From Crocinitomicaceae bacterium (GTDB taxonomy: Bacteria > Bacteroidota > Bacteroidia > Flavobacteriales_D > Sanyastnellaceae), in contig NZGF01000050.1 in NCBI GenBank assembly GCA_002690915.1, forward strand, positions 1-64,000: a stretch of 64,000 bases of DNA, in the 5' to 3' direction. Position numbers and translations under genes: made by a program. The notes beneath the pieces are model-generated. The model ran no database searches. It was not told the DNA's origin and saw nothing but the letters and a program-made list of their open reading frames with translations. Shown one piece after another: positions 35,833 to 44,651 of the stretch (the first letter of the stretch is position 1; each line of letters begins with the position of its first letter).

Positions 35833-36939
35833 ATGAAACGTGTTCTTACGGTCATCGGGGCTAGGCCCCAATGGATGAAAGCCAGTGCACTGAGCCGTGT
35901 GTTGGAAGAGGCTCATTTGGGCATTGAAGAACGGGTCTTGCACACAGGACAGCATTATTCCCACGACATGGCGGGGCGTTTCGTTGACGAATTAAACCTG
36001 CCAGCTGCGCATCATGTCTTGAACGTTTCAAAGGATCCCGCGTTGCGCATGGGCGAGATGATGGAGGGCGTGATGGCGGCGATTATGAAAGATGCGCCCG
36101 ATGCGGTTATCCTTTTCGGAGATACTGATTCCACGCTCGCTGGAGCGTTGGCGGCAAACCGGACAGGTACGCCGGCGGTCCACATCGAAGCCGGTCTCAG
36201 GTCATTCGATCGCAACATGCCGGAGGAAATCAACCGCATTCTCACGGACGCCATAAGTGATGTGCTGTTTTGCCCCTCGAAGGCTGCTGTTGCATTGCTC
36301 GCGAGAGAAGGAATCGTGAGCGGCGCTCGAGAGGGGCTAATTGTCGAGGTTTCCGGTGATCTCATGCTCGATACCGCGCGGCATTTTGGAGGTGAAGTCC
36401 TACCTGTTTCGGAGGATTCTCGAACCGTTGTCCTTACGCTACATCGGCCATCAAATGTGGACAATCCCGATAGGCTGAGGGCTTGGTTGGAATCTGCTGG
36501 TTCGGCAGCCAAATCGAGGGGGTGGCAATTGCTTTTCCCCGTTCATCCCAGAACTGCTCGGGTAGCGGAACGCATTTACGGCAAAGCTTGGAGCGGTCAG
36601 CTCCTTGACCTTGGCATTGACGCGCAAGAACCAGCGAGCTATCTGCAGATGATCAGCTGGTTGAAAGCAGCGCGACAAGTTTGGACGGATTCTGGTGGTT
36701 TGCAAAAGGAGGCGTATTTCATGGGCCGACCTGCTCTGGTGTTACGCGAAACTACCGAGTGGACGGAGTTAATGGATCACGGTGTTGCCCGTTTGTGCCC
36801 CAAGCCAGATGAAATGGATGCAGCAATCACTGCGTTGGAGGAGGGACATGATAAGATGGATTTCTCCGCTCCATTGTATGGGAATGGAAAGGCGGCGTTG
36901 CACATTGCTCAGACCTTGCGAACATGGCTGAATCGGTAA
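35833..36939 (+). CDS. wecB: Non-hydrolysing UDP-N-acetylglucosamine 2-epimerase
   Basis: VLTVIGARPQWMKASALSRVL...TGQHYSHDMAG...VLFGDTDSTLAGALAA...HIEAGLRSFDRNMPEEINR...LTLHRPSNVDN...TDSGGLQKEAYFMG. Confidence 0.93.
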   Translation: MKRVLTVIGARPQWMKASALSRVLEEAHLGIEERVLHTGQHYSHDMAGRFVDELNLPAAHHVLNVSKDPALRMGEMMEGVMAAIMKDAPDAVILFGDTDSTLAGALAANRTGTPAVHIEAGLRSFDRNMPEEINRILTDAISDVLFCPSKAAVALLAREGIVSGAREGLIVEVSGDLMLDTARHFGGEVLPVSEDSRTVVLTLHRPSNVDNPDRLRAWLESAGSAAKSRGWQLLFPVHPRTARVAERIYGKAWSGQLLDLGIDAQEPASYLQMISWLKAARQVWTDSGGLQKEAYFMGRPALVLRETTEWTELMDHGVARLCPKPDEMDAAITALEEGHDKMDFSAPLYGNGKAALHIAQTLRTWLNR

Positions 36940-38270
36940 ACCTATGGGCGGCAGATGGTGCCTTTACTGCACGCCACAAATACGTGGCGTACATCGTCTT
37001 CGACGTGGTGCTTGGCCGGCCTTATCAATGGTGTGATTCTCGTGTCCAGTGGAAGCAAAGCGAAGGCCTGAAAATTCAATACGGAGGCAAACGGGAAACG
37101 GAATTAGCCGCCGCTTGGATTCCCGCCTGTGGACTTCTGGAGGGAACAGGGTTGGATCATCCCGCTCGAAGCACATGGTCCGACATGTCAGGACCGGGAG
37201 TTCCCGGTAAAGGAAGGCTTCCTTTTGGTGTGGCCAATGAATCCGCCGGTCGCATTGATGTGGATTGGTGGAGCTGGGTGTTTTGGATGGTAACCCGATT
37301 GGAAGAATACAATGCTTCTGACGCGGCTTTCGACGGCATGGGTCGTTTTCAAGCAGCAGCTTCCATGGCATACTCGGAGAATTGGTTGCTGCGGCCAGAG
37401 GTGGAGGTGCGCATCCGAGCTTGGGCATCTTCGGTAGGCATCATGCCTCGCTCTTGCTCTTATAAAGTCAATCCGACCATTGACGTGGACAGCGCATATG
37501 CCTACCGGCATCGCAGTGCATTGCGCACCGCAGGTGCCACAGTGAAAGACATCTTGACAGGAAGCAGAATCCGCTTGGCTGAACGCTGGCGTGTCCTTGC
37601 ATTAGGAAAGCCGGATCCTTACGACACTTACGATTGGCTGGAATCTGTTCACGCAGCACATGGCTTGCAGGCCCGGTATTTTTTCTTGCTTGCAAATCGC
37701 GGGCCGAACGACCGGCCAGTGGATTGGCGTCAGCCGGGTATGAAAGCGCTGGTGCATCGCCTCTCCCAATCCGCAAAAGTTGGCATTCATCCTGGTGTTG
37801 CTAGCCACGATTCGAGCCATGCTGAAAAACTGAAAATGGAGATTGTTCGGTTGGAAGAAATTTCAAAGATGCCCGTCCATAATGCTCGGCAGCACTACTT
37901 GCTTCAGCGCTTGCCTGCGAGCTGGAGGCGATTGGCAGAAGTTGGGATCCGACATGACCATAGCTTAGGATATGCCGATAGTATTGGTTTTCGTGCAGGT
38001 ATGTCGCGTCCTTTTCGAGCGTTTGATGCTTCTTCGAATAGGCCGTTGGAACTGACCATTCATCCCGTTTCCGCAATGGATGCTACATTGAATTGCTACA
38101 TGAAGCTTTCTCCGAATCAAGCACTGGATTCCCTGGAGGAGCTGGCGCACGAAGTGAAGGCTGTTGATGGTGAGTTGACCTTGCTTTGGCACAACGAAAC
38201 AGTGAGTGAATGCGAGGAGTGGATAGGGTGGCGTATGGTGTACGAACAAGTATTTGAACGCGTGTGTTAA
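36924..38270 (+). CDS. Polysaccharide deacetylase-like (DUF7033-type) protein
   Basis: Overlaps wecB by 16 bp; VNPTIDVDSAYAYRHRSALRTAGATVKDIL, ARYFFLLANRGPNDRPVDW, VGIHPGVASHDSSHAEKLKMEIVRLEEI, RHDHSLGYADSIGFRAGMSRPFRAFD. Confidence 0.7.
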   Translation: MAESVNLWAADGAFTARHKYVAYIVFDVVLGRPYQWCDSRVQWKQSEGLKIQYGGKRETELAAAWIPACGLLEGTGLDHPARSTWSDMSGPGVPGKGRLPFGVANESAGRIDVDWWSWVFWMVTRLEEYNASDAAFDGMGRFQAAASMAYSENWLLRPEVEVRIRAWASSVGIMPRSCSYKVNPTIDVDSAYAYRHRSALRTAGATVKDILTGSRIRLAERWRVLALGKPDPYDTYDWLESVHAAHGLQARYFFLLANRGPNDRPVDWRQPGMKALVHRLSQSAKVGIHPGVASHDSSHAEKLKMEIVRLEEISKMPVHNARQHYLLQRLPASWRRLAEVGIRHDHSLGYADSIGFRAGMSRPFRAFDASSNRPLELTIHPVSAMDATLNCYMKLSPNQALDSLEELAHEVKAVDGELTLLWHNETVSECEEWIGWRMVYEQVFERVC

Positions 38271-38280
38271 AACAGTGCCC

Positions 38281-38934
38281 ATGATAACGGATTTCTCATC
38301 AACCAACAGCGTAGTCAACGAATTTGTAGCTGAGCTTCGCGATGTAGAGAAACAGCAGGATCCCCTGCGCTTTCGGTTTAATCTGAAGCGATTGGGAAGT
38401 GTCATGGCTGCTGAGATGAGCAAGTCCATGGCGTTTACCTCAGCCCAGGTTCAGACGCCGTTGGGCTCCGTGCCGATAAATCGCCTCGCTGAACAGCCTG
38501 TATTGGCTACCATTCTCCGGGCCGGATTGCCCTTGCACGAGGGAGTGGCTGATGTATTTGATCGTGCTGAGCAAGCCTTTGTGTCAGCATGTCGTAACTA
38601 CGTCGATGAAGCGCACAGCGCCTTCAAAATCGGCATTGATGCCGTAAGCGCCCCCCCGCTGGACGGAAAGGTCTTGGTAGTGTCCGATCCAATGCTCGCC
38701 ACCGGTGAGTCGTTGGTTCAAGTGTTGACGGCGCTCTTCGCATCACACGGTACACCGACGGCGGTGCATGTATTGGTCGCCATCGCGAGTAAGCAAGGAA
38801 TTGCTCACCTTCAAAAGCATCATCCGAATGCTCACCTCTGGGTGGCTGCTGTGGATTCCGAGTTGAACAACAAAGGCTACATTATTCCGGGATTGGGAGA
38901 TGCCGGTGACTTGGCCTTTGGAACAAAGATGTGA
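38281..38934 (+). CDS. upp: Uracil phosphoribosyltransferase
   Basis: PVLATILRAGLPLHEGVADVFDRAEQAF...LVVSDPMLATGESLVQVLTAL...LNNKGYIIPGLGDAGDLAFGTK. Confidence 0.92.
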   Translation: MITDFSSTNSVVNEFVAELRDVEKQQDPLRFRFNLKRLGSVMAAEMSKSMAFTSAQVQTPLGSVPINRLAEQPVLATILRAGLPLHEGVADVFDRAEQAFVSACRNYVDEAHSAFKIGIDAVSAPPLDGKVLVVSDPMLATGESLVQVLTALFASHGTPTAVHVLVAIASKQGIAHLQKHHPNAHLWVAAVDSELNNKGYIIPGLGDAGDLAFGTKM

Positions 38935-39377
38935 GCATGCCAAGTATCCTTGAAATTTTACTTTGGATGTTTGGAGCGGTGGTCAAATTTTTTGTGACAC
39001 CATCGCTGATGATTGCGCGTGGCTGGGGATTTTGGTCGACTGTCATCATCACCTCAGCAGGCGCGGCGGTAGGGGTATGGATTTTTTATTTCTCGGGCAA
39101 GTGGATCCTGAAGAAGTGGGCTGATTTTCGGGGGGAGAGAGGGCCCAAGCGACCGTTTTTTACACCGCAACGAAGGCGTATGGTTCGGTTTCGTAGGCTC
39201 TATGGCATGTGGGGATTGCTCGCCGTGAGCGGCCTGATTTCCGTTCCTATAGCCTCCATGCTAGCGGCAAAATATTACCAGCGTGACGAGCGTATGCCAT
39301 GGATCTTATTGGCGGCTTTCGTCTCTTGGTCGTTCATCCTGACTGCACTCTCTTTTTGGGTCATTGACATTGGTTGA
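38931..39377 (+). CDS. Small hypothetical membrane protein
   Basis: GTG start overlapping upp stop (or ATG at 38937); 148 aa with hydrophobic TM segments. Confidence 0.65.
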   Translation: MSMPSILEILLWMFGAVVKFFVTPSLMIARGWGFWSTVIITSAGAAVGVWIFYFSGKWILKKWADFRGERGPKRPFFTPQRRRMVRFRRLYGMWGLLAVSGLISVPIASMLAAKYYQRDERMPWILLAAFVSWSFILTALSFWVIDIG

Positions 39378-39396
39378 GCTGATGTACCTTAGGGAC

Positions 39397-40131
39397 ATGT
39401 CCACGCCAAATTCGCTTGTTGACTTGTTTTTTGATTTGGACCGCACATTGTGGGACTTTGACCGCAATTCCCGAGAGGCCTTGGAGGAGATTTTCATCGA
39501 AATTGCTCAGCCCAACTTGCCCCAGCCCAAAACCGCTGGAGAATTCATTACCGTGTATGAGGCGGAAAACGAGAAATGCTGGAAAGCATATCGAGAGGGC
39601 CGTATCACAAAGGAATTGCTCCGGCCATTGCGCTTTCGAAAGGCCATGGAAAGATTGGGTTTTCCAGCATTTGAAGGTATGGAAGCGCTGGCAGAGGCCA
39701 TGGGGACTGCTTATGTCCAACGTGCGCCCTACCGTACCGCCCTCTTTGATGGAGCCATCGAAGTGTGCCAAGCGTTGAAGACGCGCGGGCACCGCATGTT
39801 CATTTTAACCAATGGATTTGAAGAAGTGCAGCACATCAAGGTTAGTCGAAGTGGACTTGAACCGTTTTTTGACGGGGTGTTCACAAGCGATGCTTTGGGA
39901 TTTAAAAAGCCAGATCCGAAGTGCTTCACAAAGTGCTTGGTCTTGGCCGATTCAAGCGCTGACCGTGCTGTTATGATCGGTGATGATTGGGAATGCGATG
40001 TTCAAGGAGCGCTCGAAGCAGGATTGGGGGCCATTCACTTTGACCCCTACCAACGGGAATCCCTGTCTTCCGTGACTCGCCGCATCAGCACGTTGCGTAC
40101 CTTGCTGGAGTTGGACTTCAATCAACGATAA
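39397..40131 (+). CDS. YjjG-type HAD family hydrolase (noncanonical pyrimidine nucleotidase-like)
   Basis: VDLFFDLDRTLWDFDRNSREALEEIF...MFILTNGFEEVQHIKVSRSGLEPFFDGVFTSDALGFKKPDPKCF...VMIGDDWECDVQGALEAGLGAIHFDP. Confidence 0.88.
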   Translation: MSTPNSLVDLFFDLDRTLWDFDRNSREALEEIFIEIAQPNLPQPKTAGEFITVYEAENEKCWKAYREGRITKELLRPLRFRKAMERLGFPAFEGMEALAEAMGTAYVQRAPYRTALFDGAIEVCQALKTRGHRMFILTNGFEEVQHIKVSRSGLEPFFDGVFTSDALGFKKPDPKCFTKCLVLADSSADRAVMIGDDWECDVQGALEAGLGAIHFDPYQRESLSSVTRRISTLRTLLELDFNQR

Positions 40132-40150
40132 TCCCTTAACGACTGCTGCC

Positions 40151-40471
40151 ATGTCACAAGAAGAAAAGAAGAAGCAACTGAACATTGATTTGCCGGAGGA
40201 ACTGTCATCGGGTACGTACTCCAACCTGGCCGTGATTACCCACAGTCCCGTAGAGTTTGTGGTGGATTTTGCACAGGTGATGCCCGGGATGAAACAAGCC
40301 CAAGTACGCAGTCGCATTATACTTGCCCCGCATCATGCCAAGCGCCTCCTGCATGCGTTGAGTGAAAATGTCAAGCGGTTTGAGCAACAACAGGGTCCCA
40401 TTCAGCCGCCAAAAGGAAACCAAGACCCGGCCATGCCGCTGACCTTCAGCGGACCGCAGGGTGAGGCGTAA
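40151..40471 (+). CDS. DUF3467 domain-containing protein
   Basis: LNIDLPEELSSGTYSNLAVITHSPVEFVVDFAQVMPGMKQAQVRSRIILAPHHAKRLLHALSENVKRFE. Confidence 0.88.
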   Translation: MSQEEKKKQLNIDLPEELSSGTYSNLAVITHSPVEFVVDFAQVMPGMKQAQVRSRIILAPHHAKRLLHALSENVKRFEQQQGPIQPPKGNQDPAMPLTFSGPQGEA

Positions 40472-40477
40472 TCACCC

Positions 40478-41734
40478 TCAACCCAGCACCGTACCCAGCA
40501 CCACTCCTTCACCAATGAAGGCGGTCGAACGGCTTGCGTACTTGGGGTGATTTTCGGCGATTGACACCTTCGCTTCTGCACTCGATTGGGTAGGGTGGTA
40601 CCACGTCAAATTGGCCGCAGCACCTTCTTCGATGTGAGGCACATCCAAGCCCAGTACCGCACGCGGACCGACCGTCAAAGCTCGGATGATAGCTCCGTGT
40701 GCACCAGGGGCATCCGCCAGCCCAGAAAGGGCCACAGGGAATACCGATTCAATACCGGCCATTCCATGGGATGCGAGCATAAACTCCACGTCATGGTGTT
40801 CAAGGTCTTCCGGGCGGTGGTCCGATACCAGCGCGTCAATCGTTCCATCTAAAAGTCCGTCGCACAAGGCCTGCCTGTCAGTGGTTGCCCGGAAGGGCGG
40901 TAGTGTCTTCAGGGTGCCATCAAAGGTGCTGAGGTCTTCATCTACAAAGAAGAGGTGGTGCGCAGAAGTTGCGCAGGTGACGTACAACCCCTCGTCTTTG
41001 GCTTCTCGGATTAGCTTCACAGACTCCGATGAACTGATGCACGAGAAGTGCAGTTTACCCCCTGTGTAGCGCAAGATATCGAGGTCACGTTTCATACGCA
41101 TCGTTTCCGATGCGGTCGGGTTCCCCACGACACCCATGTGCGTGCTGGTGCTGGATTCATGCATCTGTGGATGGGAATTCAGTCCCATTTCAAGGGGGCG
41201 CGTAACGATGGGGTGGGGTAAGCCGTGAGCGTATTCAAGCGCGCGACGCAGCATTTCAACGCTGTTGAGCGGGGCATCGTCCGAGAAGGCTACCGCGCCA
41301 GCTTGCGCGAGGTCGCGCATTTCGGAGAGTTGCTTTCCCTCCCGTCCTTTGGAAACGGTCCCCATCGGAAGAAGATGCGCATCGAGGTTGGCCGAACGGG
41401 AGATGAGGTAGGCAATGTTGGATTTGGTATCCGGTACAGGATATTGGTTCACGTTGAGTACGACGTGGGTAAAACCACCTGCTTGGGCAGCATGTAGTCC
41501 GTTTTCCAGGCCCTCCTTTTGCTCAAATCCAGGATCGGCAAAATCCGCTTGCAGGTCCATCCATCCGATCGATAGGTGAGCACCGGGCTCATTCCACTCG
41601 GTGGCTTCAGGGGATGAAGTAATCGCATCCTGAATGTCAATAATTACACCGTTCCGGACATGCACGTCTTTGGTGGTTCCGTGATGTGGGCCGCCGGGGT
41701 CGGTGATGGTTACGCCTTTGATGATGATTTCCAT
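40478..41734 (-). CDS. Dihydroorotase-like (PyrC'-type) amidohydrolase, HxH motif absent
   Basis: HLSIGWMDLQADFADPGFEQKEGLENGLHAAQAGGFTHV...AVAFSDDAPLNSVEMLRRALEYA...VTCATSAHHLFF...LKTLPPFRATTDRQALCDGLLDGTIDALVSDHRPED. Confidence 0.85.
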   Translation of the reverse strand: MEIIIKGVTITDPGGPHHGTTKDVHVRNGVIIDIQDAITSSPEATEWNEPGAHLSIGWMDLQADFADPGFEQKEGLENGLHAAQAGGFTHVVLNVNQYPVPDTKSNIAYLISRSANLDAHLLPMGTVSKGREGKQLSEMRDLAQAGAVAFSDDAPLNSVEMLRRALEYAHGLPHPIVTRPLEMGLNSHPQMHESSTSTHMGVVGNPTASETMRMKRDLDILRYTGGKLHFSCISSSESVKLIREAKDEGLYVTCATSAHHLFFVDEDLSTFDGTLKTLPPFRATTDRQALCDGLLDGTIDALVSDHRPEDLEHHDVEFMLASHGMAGIESVFPVALSGLADAPGAHGAIIRALTVGPRAVLGLDVPHIEEGAAANLTWYHPTQSSAEAKVSIAENHPKYASRSTAFIGEGVVLGTVLG

Positions 41735-43791
41735 AATCGGAGGAATAAGGTTTCAGCAGCAAGGGCTGCAACAGCAATGAGGAGCAACGCCTTCCACAAG
41801 GGGAGGCCTTGCTCCATGCGCTGGATGATTTGAGGCAATGTAGAACTGGTTCCGGCGAGAACACGCATCGTCGGCCATGACAGCGCATTCCAAGCAGCTT
41901 CAAAGTCCGAAGCGCTCCAAGCAAGATGGTCTGACTCGGCTCGGTCTTGGTTCAGACCGATGGCGGCAACGGAGGTTGTTCCATCCATTAGAATGTAATG
42001 GCCTGTTTCAAATGGTACACCCGCCAATTTGACCTGTGCACGTTGCCCGAGTTCACGTACTTCCGGGAGCCACTGCATCGCACGCGTCTCCGAAGCGGCT
42101 CCCCATTGTTGTGGGCCTTCCATGGACCACTCACTTTCCCGGCGGAGCGGTGTAGTAACCGCCCATGCTTCGGTGGCACCCAATTCGGCCTGATGAATTA
42201 CATGCAAAGAGGAGCGCTCAGCGATGCGAAGCATGAGCGGTACCCAGAAGGCATGCCGAATCAAATTGGTCGCTTCCACAGCAGCACCTGAATTCAAAAT
42301 GAAGGCTTGACCGCGCCCTCTGGGAATTCTTGAAAAAAAGGTCCGTCCGGATTCCGTGGTGGCCAGTGCCTCTTCTTTCGGAGCTGCGCTGCGGTTCCAA
42401 ATGGATTCAATGGTAGGCAGGTCAATGCGCTCCGGCGATTGTGCAAACATATCCGTGAAGAATGGATGATCAATTTGAAGATCACTCACTCGATCTGTTT
42501 GTTCAACCCACGAGGATGGCTCGGCCACTCCGAACCCCGCTAGCAGTGCGGAGTTGGGATTGCTTTTCGTTGGGATTTTGACCATTGTTCCCCCTTCTTC
42601 GACATACGTTAGAAGTGCGTTGGTAAATCCGGAGCTAGACTCTGGCCAATCGTTTAGGATGACTACCTGCTGTCCTGCGAAATCTCCTGGACTCCACTCG
42701 GTTTGATAAGTGACACGGTACAATCCGCCGGCTGTGTTGTAGGCGCGGCTCAACGCAGCATTGACATCCTCTGAATTGCCAGAGGAGAGTACAAGAATGT
42801 TGATTTGATTCAATACATCAAACCCGAAATGCCAACGGTCATCAAACCGGATGGGTGCATCATCGATTTCTACAGTAGCCGACTGGATACCCGCAATTCC
42901 ATTGGTATAGCGAAGAACAGTATCAGTGGGAATGCCGGGCACAAGGTTGAATGTTCCTATGGCCACCCGTTCGCCATTGATGCGCAGATTCATGGGAATG
43001 CGATCCACTGCTGCCCGTGAATTGTGCTGCATTCGCACACGCAAGGACGCTTGCCTGCCTTCGATTCGAACAGGTTCATCGAACCAGACAGAGTCAACCC
43101 AGATGTTCGGGGCACTGCTTGATAGCTCTGGCACAAAGAACCATTGGATGGAAGAGTCGGGCGGTGCTGCCTCGGCCGGTAAACGATGAGTGGAGGCTTG
43201 CAAATCACTGAATAAGTATGCCGACGTTAAGCGATCGGTGGCTTTTCCGATTTGATTTTCAATGCGCTGAAGAATGGAATTCAAGGGTTGCGACTGGTGC
43301 GTGAGACGAATGCCTTCGATACGTTCCATAGCCTGATCCCGCGTTAGAAATGCCTGGTCCCGTCCCGAAAATTCATTCGTGAGGACTTGAAATTGATCAG
43401 TAGGCTCGTATTGCTCGACCACCAATGAAGCCTTATTGCGAGCGGATTGAAGCAGCTGGCCTTCCTCTCCCATGCCTTCCATTGATAGGCTGTTGTCAAC
43501 GTAAATGGATACGACATGTCCACCCTTAGACGCTGAAGCGGGTTCAGCGCCATCAAACCACGTTGGTTGTGCAAATGCAACGATAAGTGCAGCAAATGCA
43601 ATCAAGCGCATCAGCAACACCCACCAGTGCCGGATTTGTTGCGTTGCCCGCGTGTCGCGCTGGACATCCTTGAGAAAAGCGACTTGAGAAAAGCGAACAC
43701 GCTTGAATCTTCGGAAATGAAGGAGATGTATGGCTATTGGAATAGCCAGTGCACCTAGACCCCAAAGTATTTCTGGATGCACAAATTCCAT
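41710..43791 (-). CDS. BatA-domain membrane protein (vWA-like)
   Basis: MEFVHPEILWGLGALAIPIAIHLLHFRRFKRVRFSQVAFLKDVQ...; VVSIYVDNSLSMEG. Confidence 0.88.
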   Translation of the reverse strand: MEFVHPEILWGLGALAIPIAIHLLHFRRFKRVRFSQVAFLKDVQRDTRATQQIRHWWVLLMRLIAFAALIVAFAQPTWFDGAEPASASKGGHVVSIYVDNSLSMEGMGEEGQLLQSARNKASLVVEQYEPTDQFQVLTNEFSGRDQAFLTRDQAMERIEGIRLTHQSQPLNSILQRIENQIGKATDRLTSAYLFSDLQASTHRLPAEAAPPDSSIQWFFVPELSSSAPNIWVDSVWFDEPVRIEGRQASLRVRMQHNSRAAVDRIPMNLRINGERVAIGTFNLVPGIPTDTVLRYTNGIAGIQSATVEIDDAPIRFDDRWHFGFDVLNQINILVLSSGNSEDVNAALSRAYNTAGGLYRVTYQTEWSPGDFAGQQVVILNDWPESSSGFTNALLTYVEEGGTMVKIPTKSNPNSALLAGFGVAEPSSWVEQTDRVSDLQIDHPFFTDMFAQSPERIDLPTIESIWNRSAAPKEEALATTESGRTFFSRIPRGRGQAFILNSGAAVEATNLIRHAFWVPLMLRIAERSSLHVIHQAELGATEAWAVTTPLRRESEWSMEGPQQWGAASETRAMQWLPEVRELGQRAQVKLAGVPFETGHYILMDGTTSVAAIGLNQDRAESDHLAWSASDFEAAWNALSWPTMRVLAGTSSTLPQIIQRMEQGLPLWKALLLIAVAALAAETLFLRLWKSSSKA

Positions 43792-43823
43792 TCTCTGCAA
43801 ATTTAGCTCCAATTTTGTGCGCG

Positions 43824-44639
43824 ATGGCGAAGCAAGTAACGAAGGATTTAAAAATACGCGTGTCGGTTGATCTCCGGGACTTCTTGCTGGAAAAAGCAGC
43901 CGCTTACGAGCGGCCAGATTTTATCCCCCACGATCCCATTGCGATTCCCCATCGGTTCTCCGATAAGGCAGACATCGAGCTCTCTGGATTCATCGCCGCG
44001 ACCCTTGCTTGGGGGCAGCGCAAAACCATTCTCGCCAGTGCTGGCGCATTCATGGACCGCTTGGAAGGGGCCCCTCGCGATTTCATGGAACATGCGACCC
44101 AAGAAGATATTCGCGCGGCTGCGAAGGGGTTTGTTCACCGCACGTTTCAGCCTCGCGATGCTGAGGTTTTCTTGAATGCACTTCAAGTCATAGTCAAAAC
44201 CTACGGAGGGCTTGAATACGCCTTTGTACCGTCGGACAGAGAAGTGCATGCTGAGGCGTGTCTCACTGTCTTCCACAATCGGTTTTTTGAAGCAGCTGCG
44301 CAGCGCGGGTACGAAGCAGACCGCACCCGTAAACATGTGGCAACGCCTGTTCGCGGTTCTGCCGCCAAACGCTTGAACATGTTTCTCCGGTGGATGGTGC
44401 GCCCGAATCGGCTGGGGGTGGACTTCGGAGTTTGGAGCCAAATCACACCAAAGCAGTTGATGTTGCCGTTGGATGTGCACACCGGGAACGTAGGACGTAA
44501 ACTTGGGTTGTTAACGCGAAAACAAAATGATTGGAAGGCCGTTGAATTGCTCACAACTGCCCTGCGGCAGGTGGATGAGGAGGATCCAGTCCGCTTGGAC
44601 TTTGCGTTGTTCGGGCTTGGCGCTATCGAGCACTTTTAA
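43824..44639 (+). CDS. TIGR02757 family protein
   Basis: FIPHDPIAIPHRFSDKADIELSGFIAATLAWGQRKTILASAGAFMDRLEGAPRDFM...NMFLRWMVRPNRLGVDFGVWSQI...LMLPLDVHTGNVGRKLGLLTRKQNDWKAVELLTTALRQ. Confidence 0.88.
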   Translation: MAKQVTKDLKIRVSVDLRDFLLEKAAAYERPDFIPHDPIAIPHRFSDKADIELSGFIAATLAWGQRKTILASAGAFMDRLEGAPRDFMEHATQEDIRAAAKGFVHRTFQPRDAEVFLNALQVIVKTYGGLEYAFVPSDREVHAEACLTVFHNRFFEAAAQRGYEADRTRKHVATPVRGSAAKRLNMFLRWMVRPNRLGVDFGVWSQITPKQLMLPLDVHTGNVGRKLGLLTRKQNDWKAVELLTTALRQVDEEDPVRLDFALFGLGAIEHF

Positions 44640-44651
44640 AGAAGCAATCCA

